Positions 35,689 through 45,848 of a stretch of DNA of 64,000 bases are shown here, piece after piece; the first letter of the stretch is position 1; each line of letters begins with the position of its first letter. The position numbers were made by a program, and so were the translations under genes. The DNA is from Lachnospiraceae bacterium (lineage in GTDB: Bacteria; Bacillota; Clostridia; Lachnospirales; Lachnospiraceae), in assembly GCA_017482205.1 (NCBI GenBank), contig JAFUNK010000007.1, forward strand, positions 1 to 64,000, in the 5' to 3' direction. Below the pieces are notes generated by a model, which did not search any database, was not told where the DNA came from, and worked only from the letters and a program-made list of their open reading frames with translations.

Positions 35689-37263
35689 TTACCCATAAAT
35701 ACATCCGCAGTCCGGGATTTCTTCCTCGCGGTAATTTACTTTCTTTTCTGAAATTGTATCCTTTTCTTTGGTGGTATCACTTGTTTTGCCGAATTTATCG
35801 GTTTTGGACAAAAGGGCGATGGTCTCACAATTCGCAGTCCAAGGGAACTGGTCTACAGCTACCGCTCTTTCCACCTCGTATCCATTTTCCAAAAAGACCT
35901 CCAAATCCCTTGCAAGGCTGGTAGGCTTACAGGAAATGTAGACAATTCGGTCCACACCGTAATCAATAATCTTTGGCAGTGCCTTGGGGTGGATACCGTC
36001 ACGGGGCGGGTCTAAGATGATTAAATCCGGTTTCTCCGTAATATTATCCAGTACCTTCAATACGTCACCGGCAATAAATTCACAGTTGGTAAGCCCGTTT
36101 CTCTCAGCATTCTTTTTAGCTGCTTCCACCGCTTCTTCTATAATTTCCACACCGATAACCTTTTTGGCTACAGGCGCCATCAACTGGGCGATAGTGCCGG
36201 TGCCGCTATATAAGTCAAAAACAACTTTATCCGGTTCGCCGGACTTGTCTGCCGCCTCAGCAGTGATATCTGTATCTGCATTACCGTCAGTCCCTGCCTG
36301 CCCTGTATCAGCTTTCTTGCCGCTCAAATCCCCAATATACTCTCTGGCAGTACTGTATAAAACTTCTGCTCCCAGAGAATTGGTCTGGAAGAAAGAAAAT
36401 GTGGATACCCTGAATTTTAAGCCCAGCAATTCCTCATAAAAGAAATCCTGACCGTATAAGATTCGGGTTTCATCACTTTGAATCACATCTGCCACGGAGT
36501 CATTGATAATATGTAAGACTCCGGTAAGTTTTCCCTGCAAAGGCAGGGTTTTCAAAGTCTCACAAAATCCCTGTATCAGGTTTTCAACAGCCTGCGGGTT
36601 CTGTGAAGTAGTCACCAGTGCCACCAGAATTTCACCTGTCTTCACCGCTTTACGCACCAACAAATGACGCAGATATCCCTCATGGGTCAGCCTGTGAAAG
36701 AAGCTGATATTTTTCTCTGCAAAATAATCAAGCACCGCCTGTAAAATAAGCCGGTAATCGCTGTCTACCAGTTTGCAGTCAGCCACAGTTACAATATCAT
36801 AAAAACTGCCACGTTTATGCATGCCAAGTGCCAGTGGACCGTCCTTATACTCGTCGCCAAAAGAAAACTCCATCTTGTTACGATATTCATATACATTAGG
36901 ACTTTGCTTGATACCTTCCCAAATGTATGGCTTCTGTTTCCCTACAAGCACATTATCCAAAATTTTTTTTACCTGTGCTTCTTTGATTTTTGCCTGTTCC
37001 TCATAGCCACAAGACAGATAGGTACATCCTCCACACAACCCAAAATGGGAACACGGAGTACCTGTTTCCAGAGGGGATTTTTCAATCACCTCTAAAAGCC
37101 GGCCTTCCGCCTTCCCTTTTCTTTGTTTGTTGATGCAGAGACGAATTTTCTGTCCGGGCAGGCTATTCTTTACGATACAGGTCTCTTCACCCACACGCAC
37201 AACACCCTTGTTGGGGAAATCCACCCGTTCTACGATTCCTTCATATACCTGTCCTTTTTTCAT
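35689..37263 (-). CDS. rlmD: 23S rRNA (uracil-5-)-methyltransferase RlmD/RumA family
   Basis: Methylates a uridine in 23S rRNA using S-adenosylmethionine. 524 residues: N-terminal TRAM domain, iron-sulphur cluster cysteines in CSHFGLCGGCTYLSC, SAM site DLYSGTGTIAQL, catalytic LDPPRDGIHPKAL and ISCKPTSLARDL with the nucleophilic Cys. A Gly/Ala/Asp-rich insert of about 30 residues (near 318-350, GQAGTDGNADTDITAEAADK) lies just before the SAM motif, and the C-terminus has an extra 30-residue Lys/Glu/Thr-rich tail. Both look like lineage-specific additions. The exact uridine is not determined by sequence alone. Confidence 0.9.
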   Translation of the reverse strand: MKKGQVYEGIVERVDFPNKGVVRVGEETCIVKNSLPGQKIRLCINKQRKGKAEGRLLEVIEKSPLETGTPCSHFGLCGGCTYLSCGYEEQAKIKEAQVKKILDNVLVGKQKPYIWEGIKQSPNVYEYRNKMEFSFGDEYKDGPLALGMHKRGSFYDIVTVADCKLVDSDYRLILQAVLDYFAEKNISFFHRLTHEGYLRHLLVRKAVKTGEILVALVTTSQNPQAVENLIQGFCETLKTLPLQGKLTGVLHIINDSVADVIQSDETRILYGQDFFYEELLGLKFRVSTFSFFQTNSLGAEVLYSTAREYIGDLSGKKADTGQAGTDGNADTDITAEAADKSGEPDKVVFDLYSGTGTIAQLMAPVAKKVIGVEIIEEAVEAAKKNAERNGLTNCEFIAGDVLKVLDNITEKPDLIILDPPRDGIHPKALPKIIDYGVDRIVYISCKPTSLARDLEVFLENGYEVERAVAVDQFPWTANCETIALLSKTDKFGKTSDTTKEKDTISEKKVNYREEEIPDCGCIYG

Positions 37264-37303
37264 AAAAACCTCTCAACTGCATTTTTACTTTGTACAGAAG
37301 GAA

Positions 37304-37585
37304 CTATTCCTCAGTTCCCTCTTCTTCGAAGATTTCCTCTTCCTCTGCGAATTCGTCTTCAAAATCATCTTCGAATTCATCTTCGAAATCTTCCAGATAG
37401 TCCGGCTTTAAATAACGGTATACAGCATATGCGATAGCTGCTACTGCCGCTACTGCACCGATAATAGCCAGTACCCAAAGCAGGGTATTACATTTCTTTT
37501 CTTCTTTTTCTTTCTTTCCTAACAATTCGCTCACCTTCAATTCATTAGATTTTACCATATCAATTAAAGTTTCCAACTTATTCAT
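37304..37585 (-). CDS. Single-helix membrane protein with acidic tail
   Basis: 93 residues: an N-terminal helix (MNKLETLIDMVKSNELKVSEL), a basic stretch, one membrane helix (LLWVLAIIGAVAAVAAIAYAV) and a C-terminal tail made almost only of Glu, Asp and Phe. The layout resembles DUF4366-type small proteins of Clostridia, but I am not certain of the family. It lies 40 bp upstream of rlmD in the same direction. Confidence 0.65.
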   Translation of the reverse strand: MNKLETLIDMVKSNELKVSELLGKKEKEEKKCNTLLWVLAIIGAVAAVAAIAYAVYRYLKPDYLEDFEDEFEDDFEDEFAEEEEIFEEEGTEE

Positions 37586-37661
37586 AATTTACGCCCACCT
37601 TTCTATACTCTCATAGTATACCTTAATTTATAAATAGTATAGCATGATTCTTTGCTTTTTG

Positions 37662-39953
37662 CTACACTCTTTTCAATTTTGCAAAGGATGCATACATAAT
37701 TTTTTGACCGGCTGTATCAAACATAACCGTAACCTTGTAATCCCTGGGTTCTTTCTGCAGAGAAAGGACGGTGCCTTCCCCGTACTTTACGTGGGAAACT
37801 CTGTCACCCTCTTCATAATCGGGTGTCTCGGCTGCTACCATACTGCCACCCTTGGAAATACCTGCCAAATCATTTAATGCACCAATTCCCTGTGAAATGA
37901 AAGGCTTTCTTGCAGGTGCCGTTGCCCTGGGGCGTACAATAGCTTTAGGCCTGAAATCATAAGTTTCTTTTTGCACCTCTCCGTAATCCTCTTCGTAGGT
38001 GGATACATTTTTCCGTAATGCCGGCAATGTATTGTCAAGGAGTGTGGTCGGGATTTCCTTAATAAAACGGCTGATTGGATTGTACTGGGTCTCTCCTCTG
38101 AGCATACGCATCTTGGCACAGGTCAGTGTCAAATCCTGTTTTGCCCTGGTAATACCTACATATGCCAGTCTGCGCTCCTCTTCCATCTCTGCCTTATCAT
38201 CCGCAGTAATAGTCATATAACTGGGGAACACACCATCTTCCATACCTGCCAGATACACATTTGCAAACTCCAGTCCTTTGGCACTATGCAGGGTCATAAG
38301 CAATACTCTGTTGTCATTGCCCTCTACTCCGTCAATATCTGCTACCAAAGCAACCTCTTCCAAAAATTCGCTCAATGAGGGCTCATCATGGGTTTCATCA
38401 TAAGAAGCTGCTTTACTGATTAATTCATCAATATTGGCAATCCTCTCTTCTGCCTCAGACTCGTCCATATCTTCAAATTCTTTGAGATAACCGGTCTTTT
38501 CCAGTACGTCCTCAATCAGTTCTTTTACACTGTAATATTCCAGCTTGCTTCTAAAGGCCTGTATCATCAATACAAAGGGTTCTATTTTTGCAGCCGCTTT
38601 GCCCAGTGTCATAATCTGATTGGACTCACGCAAAGCATCATAAAAGCTGATATTGCGCATATCTGCATAATCCTGTACTTTATCCATACTGGTAGCACCG
38701 ATACCTCGCTTAGGCACGTTGATAATACGTTTTACCGCCACATCATCCTTGCCGTTATCAATGGTCTTTAAGTAAGCCAGCACATCTTTGATTTCCTTAC
38801 GGGAATAAAAGTTGACACCGCCTACCACGTCATAAGGGAGACCTTCGGCAATCATTCTTTCTTCCAACAAACGTGACTGGGCATTGGTACGGTAAAGCAC
38901 CGCACAGTCACCATATTCTGCTTCGCCTCTTCTTACCTTATGGGCAATATCATCTGCAATATATTCTGCCTCTTCATAGGCCGTATCAAACTGCCTGAAA
39001 TGAATACGGCTGCCGCCTTCTTTATCCGTCCAGAGTGCTTTTTCTTTACGTCCCCTGTTGTTTTTAATTACAGAGTTTGCCGCATCCAATATATTCTGGG
39101 TGGAACGGTAATTCTGCTCCAGTTTAATCACCTTTGCCTCAGGATATACCTTTTCAAAGTCCAAAATATTACGGATATTTGCACCACGGAATTTATAAAT
39201 GGACTGGTCATCATCCCCTACCACACAGAGATTGCGGTATTTATCCGCCAGGAGTCTGATTAACTCAAACTGTGCGGTATTGGTATCCTGATACTCGTCC
39301 ACCATAATGTATTTAAAACGTTCCTGATAGTAATTTAACACTTCCGCATCTGCTTTAAACAACTCCACTGTCTTCACTATTAAATCATCAAAATCCAGTG
39401 CATTGTTTTTTTTCAGTGCTGCCTGATATTCTTTATACGCCGCTGCCACTTTCTTTTTGAAAAAGTCACCGCCTGCCTGTAATTCATATTCAATGGGAGA
39501 AATCAATTCGTCCTTTGCAGAAGATATGGCACTTAAAAGGCTCCTCTCCTTAAACATCTTAGGATCCAATTCCAGTTTCTTGATAATCCCCTTCATCAAA
39601 GTCTTCTGGTCATCGGTATCATAAATGGTAAAATTGTTATCATACCCCAGACGCTCAATATAACGCCTTAAAATGCGTACACAGGTGGAGTGAAAGGTGG
39701 CTACCCATATCTGCTCCGCCCCCATTCCAATCAGCTTGTCAACACGCTCCCGCATCTCCCCTGCAGCCTTGTTTGTAAAGGTAATGGCAAGGATATTCCA
39801 GCCGTTTACCCCCATTTCGTCCAATAGATATGCAATGCGGTGGGTAAGCACACGAGTCTTCCCACTCCCTGCACCTGCCAGAAGTAATACAGGGCCGTCC
39901 GTAGTAAAGACGCCCTGTTTCTGTGGTTCATTTAATGTATCGTAAATACTCAT
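37662..39953 (-). CDS. pcrA: ATP-dependent DNA helicase PcrA/UvrD
   Basis: A 763-residue superfamily-1 3'-5' helicase for nucleotide-excision and recombination repair. Motifs are all present: I AGAGSGKT, Ia ITFTNKAAGEM, II VDEYQDTN, III VVGDDDQSIYKFRGA, IV EQNYRST, V TLHSAKGLEF and VI RRLAYVGITRAK. The C-terminal Tudor-like module (YEEGDRVSHVKYGEGTV) marks PcrA of Gram-positives. Its ATG overlaps the TGA of the upstream signalling gene by 4 bp (39950-39953), so expression is coupled to it. Confidence 0.96.
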   Translation of the reverse strand: MSIYDTLNEPQKQGVFTTDGPVLLLAGAGSGKTRVLTHRIAYLLDEMGVNGWNILAITFTNKAAGEMRERVDKLIGMGAEQIWVATFHSTCVRILRRYIERLGYDNNFTIYDTDDQKTLMKGIIKKLELDPKMFKERSLLSAISSAKDELISPIEYELQAGGDFFKKKVAAAYKEYQAALKKNNALDFDDLIVKTVELFKADAEVLNYYQERFKYIMVDEYQDTNTAQFELIRLLADKYRNLCVVGDDDQSIYKFRGANIRNILDFEKVYPEAKVIKLEQNYRSTQNILDAANSVIKNNRGRKEKALWTDKEGGSRIHFRQFDTAYEEAEYIADDIAHKVRRGEAEYGDCAVLYRTNAQSRLLEERMIAEGLPYDVVGGVNFYSRKEIKDVLAYLKTIDNGKDDVAVKRIINVPKRGIGATSMDKVQDYADMRNISFYDALRESNQIMTLGKAAAKIEPFVLMIQAFRSKLEYYSVKELIEDVLEKTGYLKEFEDMDESEAEERIANIDELISKAASYDETHDEPSLSEFLEEVALVADIDGVEGNDNRVLLMTLHSAKGLEFANVYLAGMEDGVFPSYMTITADDKAEMEEERRLAYVGITRAKQDLTLTCAKMRMLRGETQYNPISRFIKEIPTTLLDNTLPALRKNVSTYEEDYGEVQKETYDFRPKAIVRPRATAPARKPFISQGIGALNDLAGISKGGSMVAAETPDYEEGDRVSHVKYGEGTVLSLQKEPRDYKVTVMFDTAGQKIMYASFAKLKRV

Positions 39954-42900
39954 GTTTCTTTATTAAACTCCTTTAAAAATTCCCTAAAAGCAGGAATCGG
40001 CATAGGCTTTGCATAATAATAGCCCTGTACCATATCACAATCCGCATTGGAAAGAAGTGAAATCTGTTCCTTGGTTTCCACACCTTCCGCAATAACCTGA
40101 TAACCCATATGCTTCATCATCTTTACCAGATATTTAACGAAGACCGGAGCCTTCTTGTCATCATCCGCATAATTTAAGAAAATCCTATCCAGTTTAATGA
40201 TATCGGCTTCTACATTCGCAAGCACATTCAATGAAGAATAACCGCTTCCAAAGTCATCAATAGATATGGCAATACCTTTTTCCTTCAATTTGTGGATATT
40301 ATTGGTTAAGGTTTCCAAGTCCAGCATAAATATGGATTCAGTCAATTCTGCTTCCAGATACTCAGGCGGTATCCGGTATTTCTCCAGATTGCTCACAACC
40401 GTATCTACAAAGTCCGCGTCTTCATTGTGTCTTCTGGAAAAGTTAACCGATACAGGTACAACCTGTTCCCCATTGTCCATAGCTTCCCTTAAATACGCCA
40501 ACACTTGTTCTAACACCGCAAAATCCACACTGGTAATAAACCCATTTTTTTCAAATACCGGAATAAACTTATCCGGGTAAATCATACTGCCATCCGTTCT
40601 CTGCCAGCGAACCAGTGCCTCTGCGCCGACTACCTTGCCGGTTCTTAAAGAAACCTTAGGTTGTAACCACGCCTTAAACTCACCGTTTTCCATTGCCGCT
40701 ACCATGTTGGCAGAAATGGATTTTTCTGCTTCGTTTTTATCCTTAATCTTTTGATTGTATACCATTACCACAGTATTTGCAGTATCTTTACCATATTTTC
40801 TGGCAACATTTGCCCTGTCAATGGCATAAGAAGGTGCTTCTCCTTCTTTGGCACTGCTAAGACCGGATACCATAATCAGATTACACTGATCATATTTTTG
40901 ATTCATTTCTTTACAAAACTCTGAAGTTGCTTCTAAATATGCAGTCTGTATACTCTCTTCACTTCCCCCCTGATACAGACATACAAAGTGGTCTGATGTC
41001 ACACGGGTAATCCATATACACCCCGGCATATTGTTAATACGCTGTGCAAAGGCTGCCAATATCTTATCGCCCTCAGTATAACCGTATACTTCATTGACAT
41101 ACTGGAAATTTGCAAAATCAGAATATACAAAATAGTATTTTTCCTGTGGCATTTTTTGCATCTGCTCTTCTGCCAAAGCAATAAACTTCTGATACTTTGG
41201 CATACCAGTAAGCCCGTCATAATTGATACGGTGGTCTATTTCATCTTTTTCCTTTTCTTCATCATAAAGCTGATACAGATGATTTACCAGAATACCGGCC
41301 AGTTTTTGCAAATTCTCTTTTTCCTGCTCCCAATCTCTGTCCTGTACTCTGTCTACAAATGCCACATACCCTTTTGCTTCCTGCTCTCTGTCTGCACGTA
41401 CAAACAAAATGGAACCTACCTGTTCACCGGGCATCTTACTGATTTCACTCTTTCGAAGTGCCAACATACCTTTGGCATCAAAATGGCTCTGAATATAAGC
41501 CCATGCCTCTTCTGAATCCTGTAAAACGCGTGCCGCAGTCTGACGCTTGTCTCTTCTGCTCCAATGATATTTCTTTGATTTTTCTTCATCATGCAACGCG
41601 ATATAAGCGATATCGTCGATATCATAAAAACTACAAATACGGTCAGATACCATCTTTAAACTGCTATCCATATCAGACACATTGGCTAACAGTTCCAAAG
41701 TAAATACTACCAGTTCTTCATCACTCTTAATAATGGCTTCTTCATGTACATAATCCGCTTCCGGCATCTTATCCAGATATCCAACCTCCGGCAATGGTTC
41801 CTCTCTGCGGGGAGTTACGATATAATAGCCATTCTTCACATCCTGTTTTACCTGATAAAGGGCATAATCTGCCCATGAAAGCAATGTGTCAAAATCATCT
41901 ATATCACTACGCCATACCACTCCTGTACTGCATGAGGTTTCCATGTTTTGTGCCGTATCTTTATACAATCGCTGTATGGTATCGTTTAACAGTCCTAAAG
42001 TTTGTTCCAACTTTTCCCTGGAAATATTTTCTAAGTATACAACAAACTCATCACCGCCAATACGACCTATCAGACCCTTTTTGAAAGTATTCTTTAATTC
42101 ATCTGCTACCATGCAAAGAACCGTATCACCTACCAGATGTCCGTTCTTCTCATTTAACAGTTTAAAATTATCTACATCCACAACCATAAGCCAGTCTGAT
42201 TGCCCCGCAGGCTTCTTGTCCAGTCTGGATTGTACCTTTTCCATAATGGCCTGACGATTGTACAGACCTGTCATGGAGTCCCTTTCCAAATTGCGTCTGT
42301 ACTGTTCTTCACTCTTCTTCCGCTCATCTATATTTTTAGTATGACCGATTACTTTTACAGGCTTACCGGCAAAATCGCAAATGGTAGTTCCTTGCACTTC
42401 TACCCAATGATAGCGTCCGTCCCTGTATTTTTTACGCAGTTCTGCATGAATATGTTTTTTACCCATACGTAATGCCTTACAAAACTGCTCCAATTTATCT
42501 TTTTCTGCCGGATGCATATAGCCTGTCCGACTGATTGTTTCCGTATAATTCTTTACGATTTCATCTTCATTGATGATACTTTCGCTCTGTTTTGTGTACT
42601 GCATAATGTCCTTTTCAATATCGTACTCAAAGAGCAAATCTCCTGACATTTCTGCAATAATATTTAACTTCTCTTTTTCCTGCTCCAACCTGAAATAAGT
42701 AGTCTTTAACTCTGTAATATCTGCAACAACACACTGCAATATCCGTCGGTTACAACACTCCAGTACAACTGCCTGCATCAGGCGCCACTCTTCCCCGCGG
42801 TCAATATAATGTACTGCGTATTCCATCTGTAACACTTCACCGTTATGTGTGTTTTCTATCTTTTCCTGTAACTCTGCCCACTGTGCAGCATCCATTACCT

Positions 42901-43444
42901 TTTCGTAACGGTTGTCGTAGGATGTGGCAAACTCTTCGGGTGTTACCTTCATAAGGGCAAACATTCCCTCATTGGCATATTCCAACATCAAACCACCGTC
43001 ATACACAAATCGGCATACGCCACCGGGAATACTGCTCATTAACACCTGCAGCTCATGTTTTGTTGCTTTTAATGATTGTGTAATATCAGACAATATCAAA
43101 ACAGTGCCACAAACGCCTTCTGCCGCAAAATGTGGGTATATTCTAAGCAGTCTGTTCTGTCCATTTATGAAGAACGCCCTCTCAACAAAATCCCCCGTCT
43201 GCATCGCATTCCGTATATCAATTTCCAATGTCTGATAACCTTCTATGAAATTGACATGCAAAATAGACCTGCCGACGTCCTCCGGCTGCAGGTCTGTATA
43301 TTTCATCATCATTGGCATAATTTTGCGGATGTACAGAGAATCATCTACATATAAAGCACCTATTTGGGCACTTGCAAGCATGTCCTCCAAAGTAATGACG
43401 ACTGCATCTTCCTCACTCTGACCGCATTGGGAATTGTCTTTCAT
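39950..43444 (-). CDS. PAS-PAS-PAS-GGDEF-GAF-GGDEF-EAL c-di-GMP signalling protein
   Basis: 1164 soluble residues with no membrane helix. In order: three PAS-like sensory domains (about 20-385), a GGDEF domain with an intact active-site motif (RIGGDEFVVYLE, about 395-550), a GAF domain (about 590-740), a degenerate second GGDEF domain (motif TSDHF, about 755-905) and an EAL domain with intact motifs (GAEALVRWQ, ELTESIFML, DDFGSGYSSLN, VIAEGVET). It could both make and break c-di-GMP. GGGGGTGG precedes ATG 43444. The overlap with pcrA is unusual. Confidence 0.88.
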   Translation of the reverse strand: MKDNSQCGQSEEDAVVITLEDMLASAQIGALYVDDSLYIRKIMPMMMKYTDLQPEDVGRSILHVNFIEGYQTLEIDIRNAMQTGDFVERAFFINGQNRLLRIYPHFAAEGVCGTVLILSDITQSLKATKHELQVLMSSIPGGVCRFVYDGGLMLEYANEGMFALMKVTPEEFATSYDNRYEKVMDAAQWAELQEKIENTHNGEVLQMEYAVHYIDRGEEWRLMQAVVLECCNRRILQCVVADITELKTTYFRLEQEKEKLNIIAEMSGDLLFEYDIEKDIMQYTKQSESIINEDEIVKNYTETISRTGYMHPAEKDKLEQFCKALRMGKKHIHAELRKKYRDGRYHWVEVQGTTICDFAGKPVKVIGHTKNIDERKKSEEQYRRNLERDSMTGLYNRQAIMEKVQSRLDKKPAGQSDWLMVVDVDNFKLLNEKNGHLVGDTVLCMVADELKNTFKKGLIGRIGGDEFVVYLENISREKLEQTLGLLNDTIQRLYKDTAQNMETSCSTGVVWRSDIDDFDTLLSWADYALYQVKQDVKNGYYIVTPRREEPLPEVGYLDKMPEADYVHEEAIIKSDEELVVFTLELLANVSDMDSSLKMVSDRICSFYDIDDIAYIALHDEEKSKKYHWSRRDKRQTAARVLQDSEEAWAYIQSHFDAKGMLALRKSEISKMPGEQVGSILFVRADREQEAKGYVAFVDRVQDRDWEQEKENLQKLAGILVNHLYQLYDEEKEKDEIDHRINYDGLTGMPKYQKFIALAEEQMQKMPQEKYYFVYSDFANFQYVNEVYGYTEGDKILAAFAQRINNMPGCIWITRVTSDHFVCLYQGGSEESIQTAYLEATSEFCKEMNQKYDQCNLIMVSGLSSAKEGEAPSYAIDRANVARKYGKDTANTVVMVYNQKIKDKNEAEKSISANMVAAMENGEFKAWLQPKVSLRTGKVVGAEALVRWQRTDGSMIYPDKFIPVFEKNGFITSVDFAVLEQVLAYLREAMDNGEQVVPVSVNFSRRHNEDADFVDTVVSNLEKYRIPPEYLEAELTESIFMLDLETLTNNIHKLKEKGIAISIDDFGSGYSSLNVLANVEADIIKLDRIFLNYADDDKKAPVFVKYLVKMMKHMGYQVIAEGVETKEQISLLSNADCDMVQGYYYAKPMPIPAFREFLKEFNKET

Positions 43445-43467
43445 AAATCCACCCCCGGAATTAATCC

Positions 43468-44232
43468 TTACACCTCTTTAACGCTATTAAAATACCATGA
43501 ATGCTTTACATTTAAATCCATAACGGGAGTACCGCAATACTCACATTTTGTGGCCCCTATACCTGAAAGGGGTGCTCCACAATTAGGACAGTTACGTGCC
43601 AAAGAAGCATCTTCAAGATTTTCAAGGAAATCCCTGTCCTGTATGTAAATACATTCCACATTATAGCGGGATTGTTTTTTATTATTGGGAGAACCCGCTA
43701 TGATAGTCCCATTTTTCTCCTTGTGGTAATAGTACTGCACTGCCATCTGAAAAATAATACTGCATCTTCCTGTCAACTTGCGATACTGATAAATAGCCGT
43801 TTTATGAATTTTGGTCTGGGCAAAATGTTCCCGCTCCCCTCTGGAAGCGTTCATATTAATCCGCATCTGCAATTGATCCTTGAATTCTTCCAACCCTTCT
43901 GTCAGCCCTGAAACATCCTCTGTCTCAATAGCACGCAGATAAGAAACCAAAACATTTTCTGCACGGCTTTTCATCTCATCATAGTTGAAATCCGGAAAAT
44001 CCTTTGTGATACGTGGCAGATACAAACTGGTTCCTGCCGAAACAGATTTGGGCGTTTCTTCATACTCGGTTTCTACCTTCTGAAAACCTTCCATCAAAGA
44101 ATCTGTTCCAAATGCCATTCTGGAAAAATCACGGACTTTCTTCGTAATTCTCCGGTAGGCACAATAAATTATGCCTACCAGAGTTAAAAGCAGTACTAAT
44201 ATAATAATAATTCCAACAATTGAAAAAGTCAT
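43468..44232 (-). CDS. Membrane-anchored protein with C-terminal zinc ribbon
   Basis: 254 residues: one N-terminal helix (IVGIIIILVLLLTLVGIIYCA), a central domain (about 75-205) resembling Tim44-like or NTF2-like folds in pattern only, and a C-terminal ribbon with Cys in CPNCGAPLSGIG and CEYCGTPV. It follows the SPFH gene by 17 bp and precedes the PAS-EAL gene by 23 bp. Probably works with the SPFH protein, which carries similar ribbons. The function is not known. Confidence 0.7.
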   Translation of the reverse strand: MTFSIVGIIIILVLLLTLVGIIYCAYRRITKKVRDFSRMAFGTDSLMEGFQKVETEYEETPKSVSAGTSLYLPRITKDFPDFNYDEMKSRAENVLVSYLRAIETEDVSGLTEGLEEFKDQLQMRINMNASRGEREHFAQTKIHKTAIYQYRKLTGRCSIIFQMAVQYYYHKEKNGTIIAGSPNNKKQSRYNVECIYIQDRDFLENLEDASLARNCPNCGAPLSGIGATKCEYCGTPVMDLNVKHSWYFNSVKEV

Positions 44233-44249
44233 ATACTTAATCTGCTCCG

Positions 44250-45644
44250 TTATTTGATATCACTGTCATCAAATACATCTCCGCATTCGGGACAGAATTT
44301 AGGAGGATTGGTCGGATCTTCCGGCTCCCATCCACACTTATCACACTTGTAAAGAGGTGCACCCTCAGGTCTCTTCTTTCCACATTCAGGACAGAATTTA
44401 CCCTGATTTACATGACCACAGCTACAGGTCCATCCATCCAAGGCGGGCTTAGGCAGACCACATTCCATACAGAACTTACCTCTGTTATCTGCTTTACCAC
44501 AGGTACAGGTCCATCCTAAAATTGCTCCCTCTGCTACTGTACTTGCAGGTCCCATAGGCTGCATCTGAGGCTGCTGCATCTGCTGGTTCATCTGAGGCTG
44601 CTGCATTTGTTGCTGATTCATCTGGTTGTTCATACCAAAACCACCATTCATCATATTCTGCATCATACCCATAGCCATCATGCTCATGGCACCGTTCATA
44701 GCAGAACCGTCTCCGCCTTCACCGTTGCCACCGTTACCCATATTTTCAATAGCAGTCGCAAACGCTTCCGTCTGTCTTGCACTTGCCATAGCACCGTTAC
44801 GAAGCATAGCGGTATCCTGCCACTTTGTAAGTCTTTCTCTGTCTTCCTTGGGAATATCAGAGTTGATAGTCATGGTAACCATTTCGATACCACGCATTGC
44901 AGTCCACTGTTCAGAAAGTTCTTCTTTCAGTGCATCACGAACTAATTCTGCATGTGCGGATAATTCGTATGGACGTACACCCTGCATTGCAATCTTTGCC
45001 AAAGCAGGCTGCATAGCAGTCAGAAGTTCATCCTTCATCATGGTAGTCAGTTCAGTTCTTCTATACTCATCTGCTACGTTACCGCAGACATTTACATAGA
45101 ATAAAAGAGGGTCTGCGATTTTGAAGGAGTAACGTCCGTTACATCTTACGGTAGTGTCAAAGTCAAAACCGGTATTCTTATCCAGCACACGGAAAGGAAT
45201 CGGAGTTGCAGTACCGTACAGGTTGTTCATGATTTCCTTTACGTTAAAGTAGTACACTCTCTGATCCTTTGCAGTGTTACCGCCAAAGGTAAATCTCTTA
45301 CCAAACTGCAAGAAAGAGTTTTTGATATTCTGTCCCAGGCTACCGTATAACAGGGAAGGCTCACTGGAGGCATCATATACAAATTCACCTGCTTCTGCAC
45401 AGAAGTCTGCAATCTTACCCTGATCAACAATAATCATACACTGACCTTCATTGACAGATACGATGGAACCGTTAGAAATGATGTTGTCATTCCCTTTGGT
45501 ATTGCTGTTACGTCCTTCTGTAACCTGCTTTTCACCCTTTACCATCAATACATCACTGCTTAAGGATGTACAGTAGAAATACTCGCGCCACTGGTCAGCC
45601 AATAAACCGCCAAGAGCGTCTTTTGCTGCTTTAATTAATCCCAT
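44250..45644 (-). CDS. SPFH-domain protein with zinc ribbons (YdjI-like)
   Basis: 464 residues. The N-terminal 300 form an SPFH/virion-core-like domain (MGLIKAAKDALGGLLADQW, then a Band-7 region with DREYLTKWQDT-type helix DRERLTKWQDTAML), a Met/Asn/Gln-rich linker (residues about 320-370), and then three zinc ribbons: CTCGKADNRGKFCMECG, CSCGHVNQGKFCPECG and CDKCGWEPEDPTNPPKFCPECG. It resembles Bacillus subtilis YdjI, which acts with YdjG, YdjH and PspA at the membrane. AAATGGAGGG precedes the ATG. Confidence 0.82.
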   Translation of the reverse strand: MGLIKAAKDALGGLLADQWREYFYCTSLSSDVLMVKGEKQVTEGRNSNTKGNDNIISNGSIVSVNEGQCMIIVDQGKIADFCAEAGEFVYDASSEPSLLYGSLGQNIKNSFLQFGKRFTFGGNTAKDQRVYYFNVKEIMNNLYGTATPIPFRVLDKNTGFDFDTTVRCNGRYSFKIADPLLFYVNVCGNVADEYRRTELTTMMKDELLTAMQPALAKIAMQGVRPYELSAHAELVRDALKEELSEQWTAMRGIEMVTMTINSDIPKEDRERLTKWQDTAMLRNGAMASARQTEAFATAIENMGNGGNGEGGDGSAMNGAMSMMAMGMMQNMMNGGFGMNNQMNQQQMQQPQMNQQMQQPQMQPMGPASTVAEGAILGWTCTCGKADNRGKFCMECGLPKPALDGWTCSCGHVNQGKFCPECGKKRPEGAPLYKCDKCGWEPEDPTNPPKFCPECGDVFDDSDIK

Positions 45645-45848
45645 TGTTTTCCCTCCATTTAGTATGTAATAAATTGTTTCATTTCAGTTTATGAACACGC
45701 TTATTGTTATTGTATCAAATTATCTCTCATTTCTCAATAAACTTTTGCAATAATTTGACTTTTTTCTTTACAAAAAGCACATTTTTTCATAAACTGTATA
45801 TATAAATATCTTACAAACACTATTATAACATATGAGGGACATATCACC

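Noticed and set aside
36817..37095. Plus-strand open frame opposite rlmD
   Set aside because: Antisense to conserved rlmD motifs, no ribosome site.
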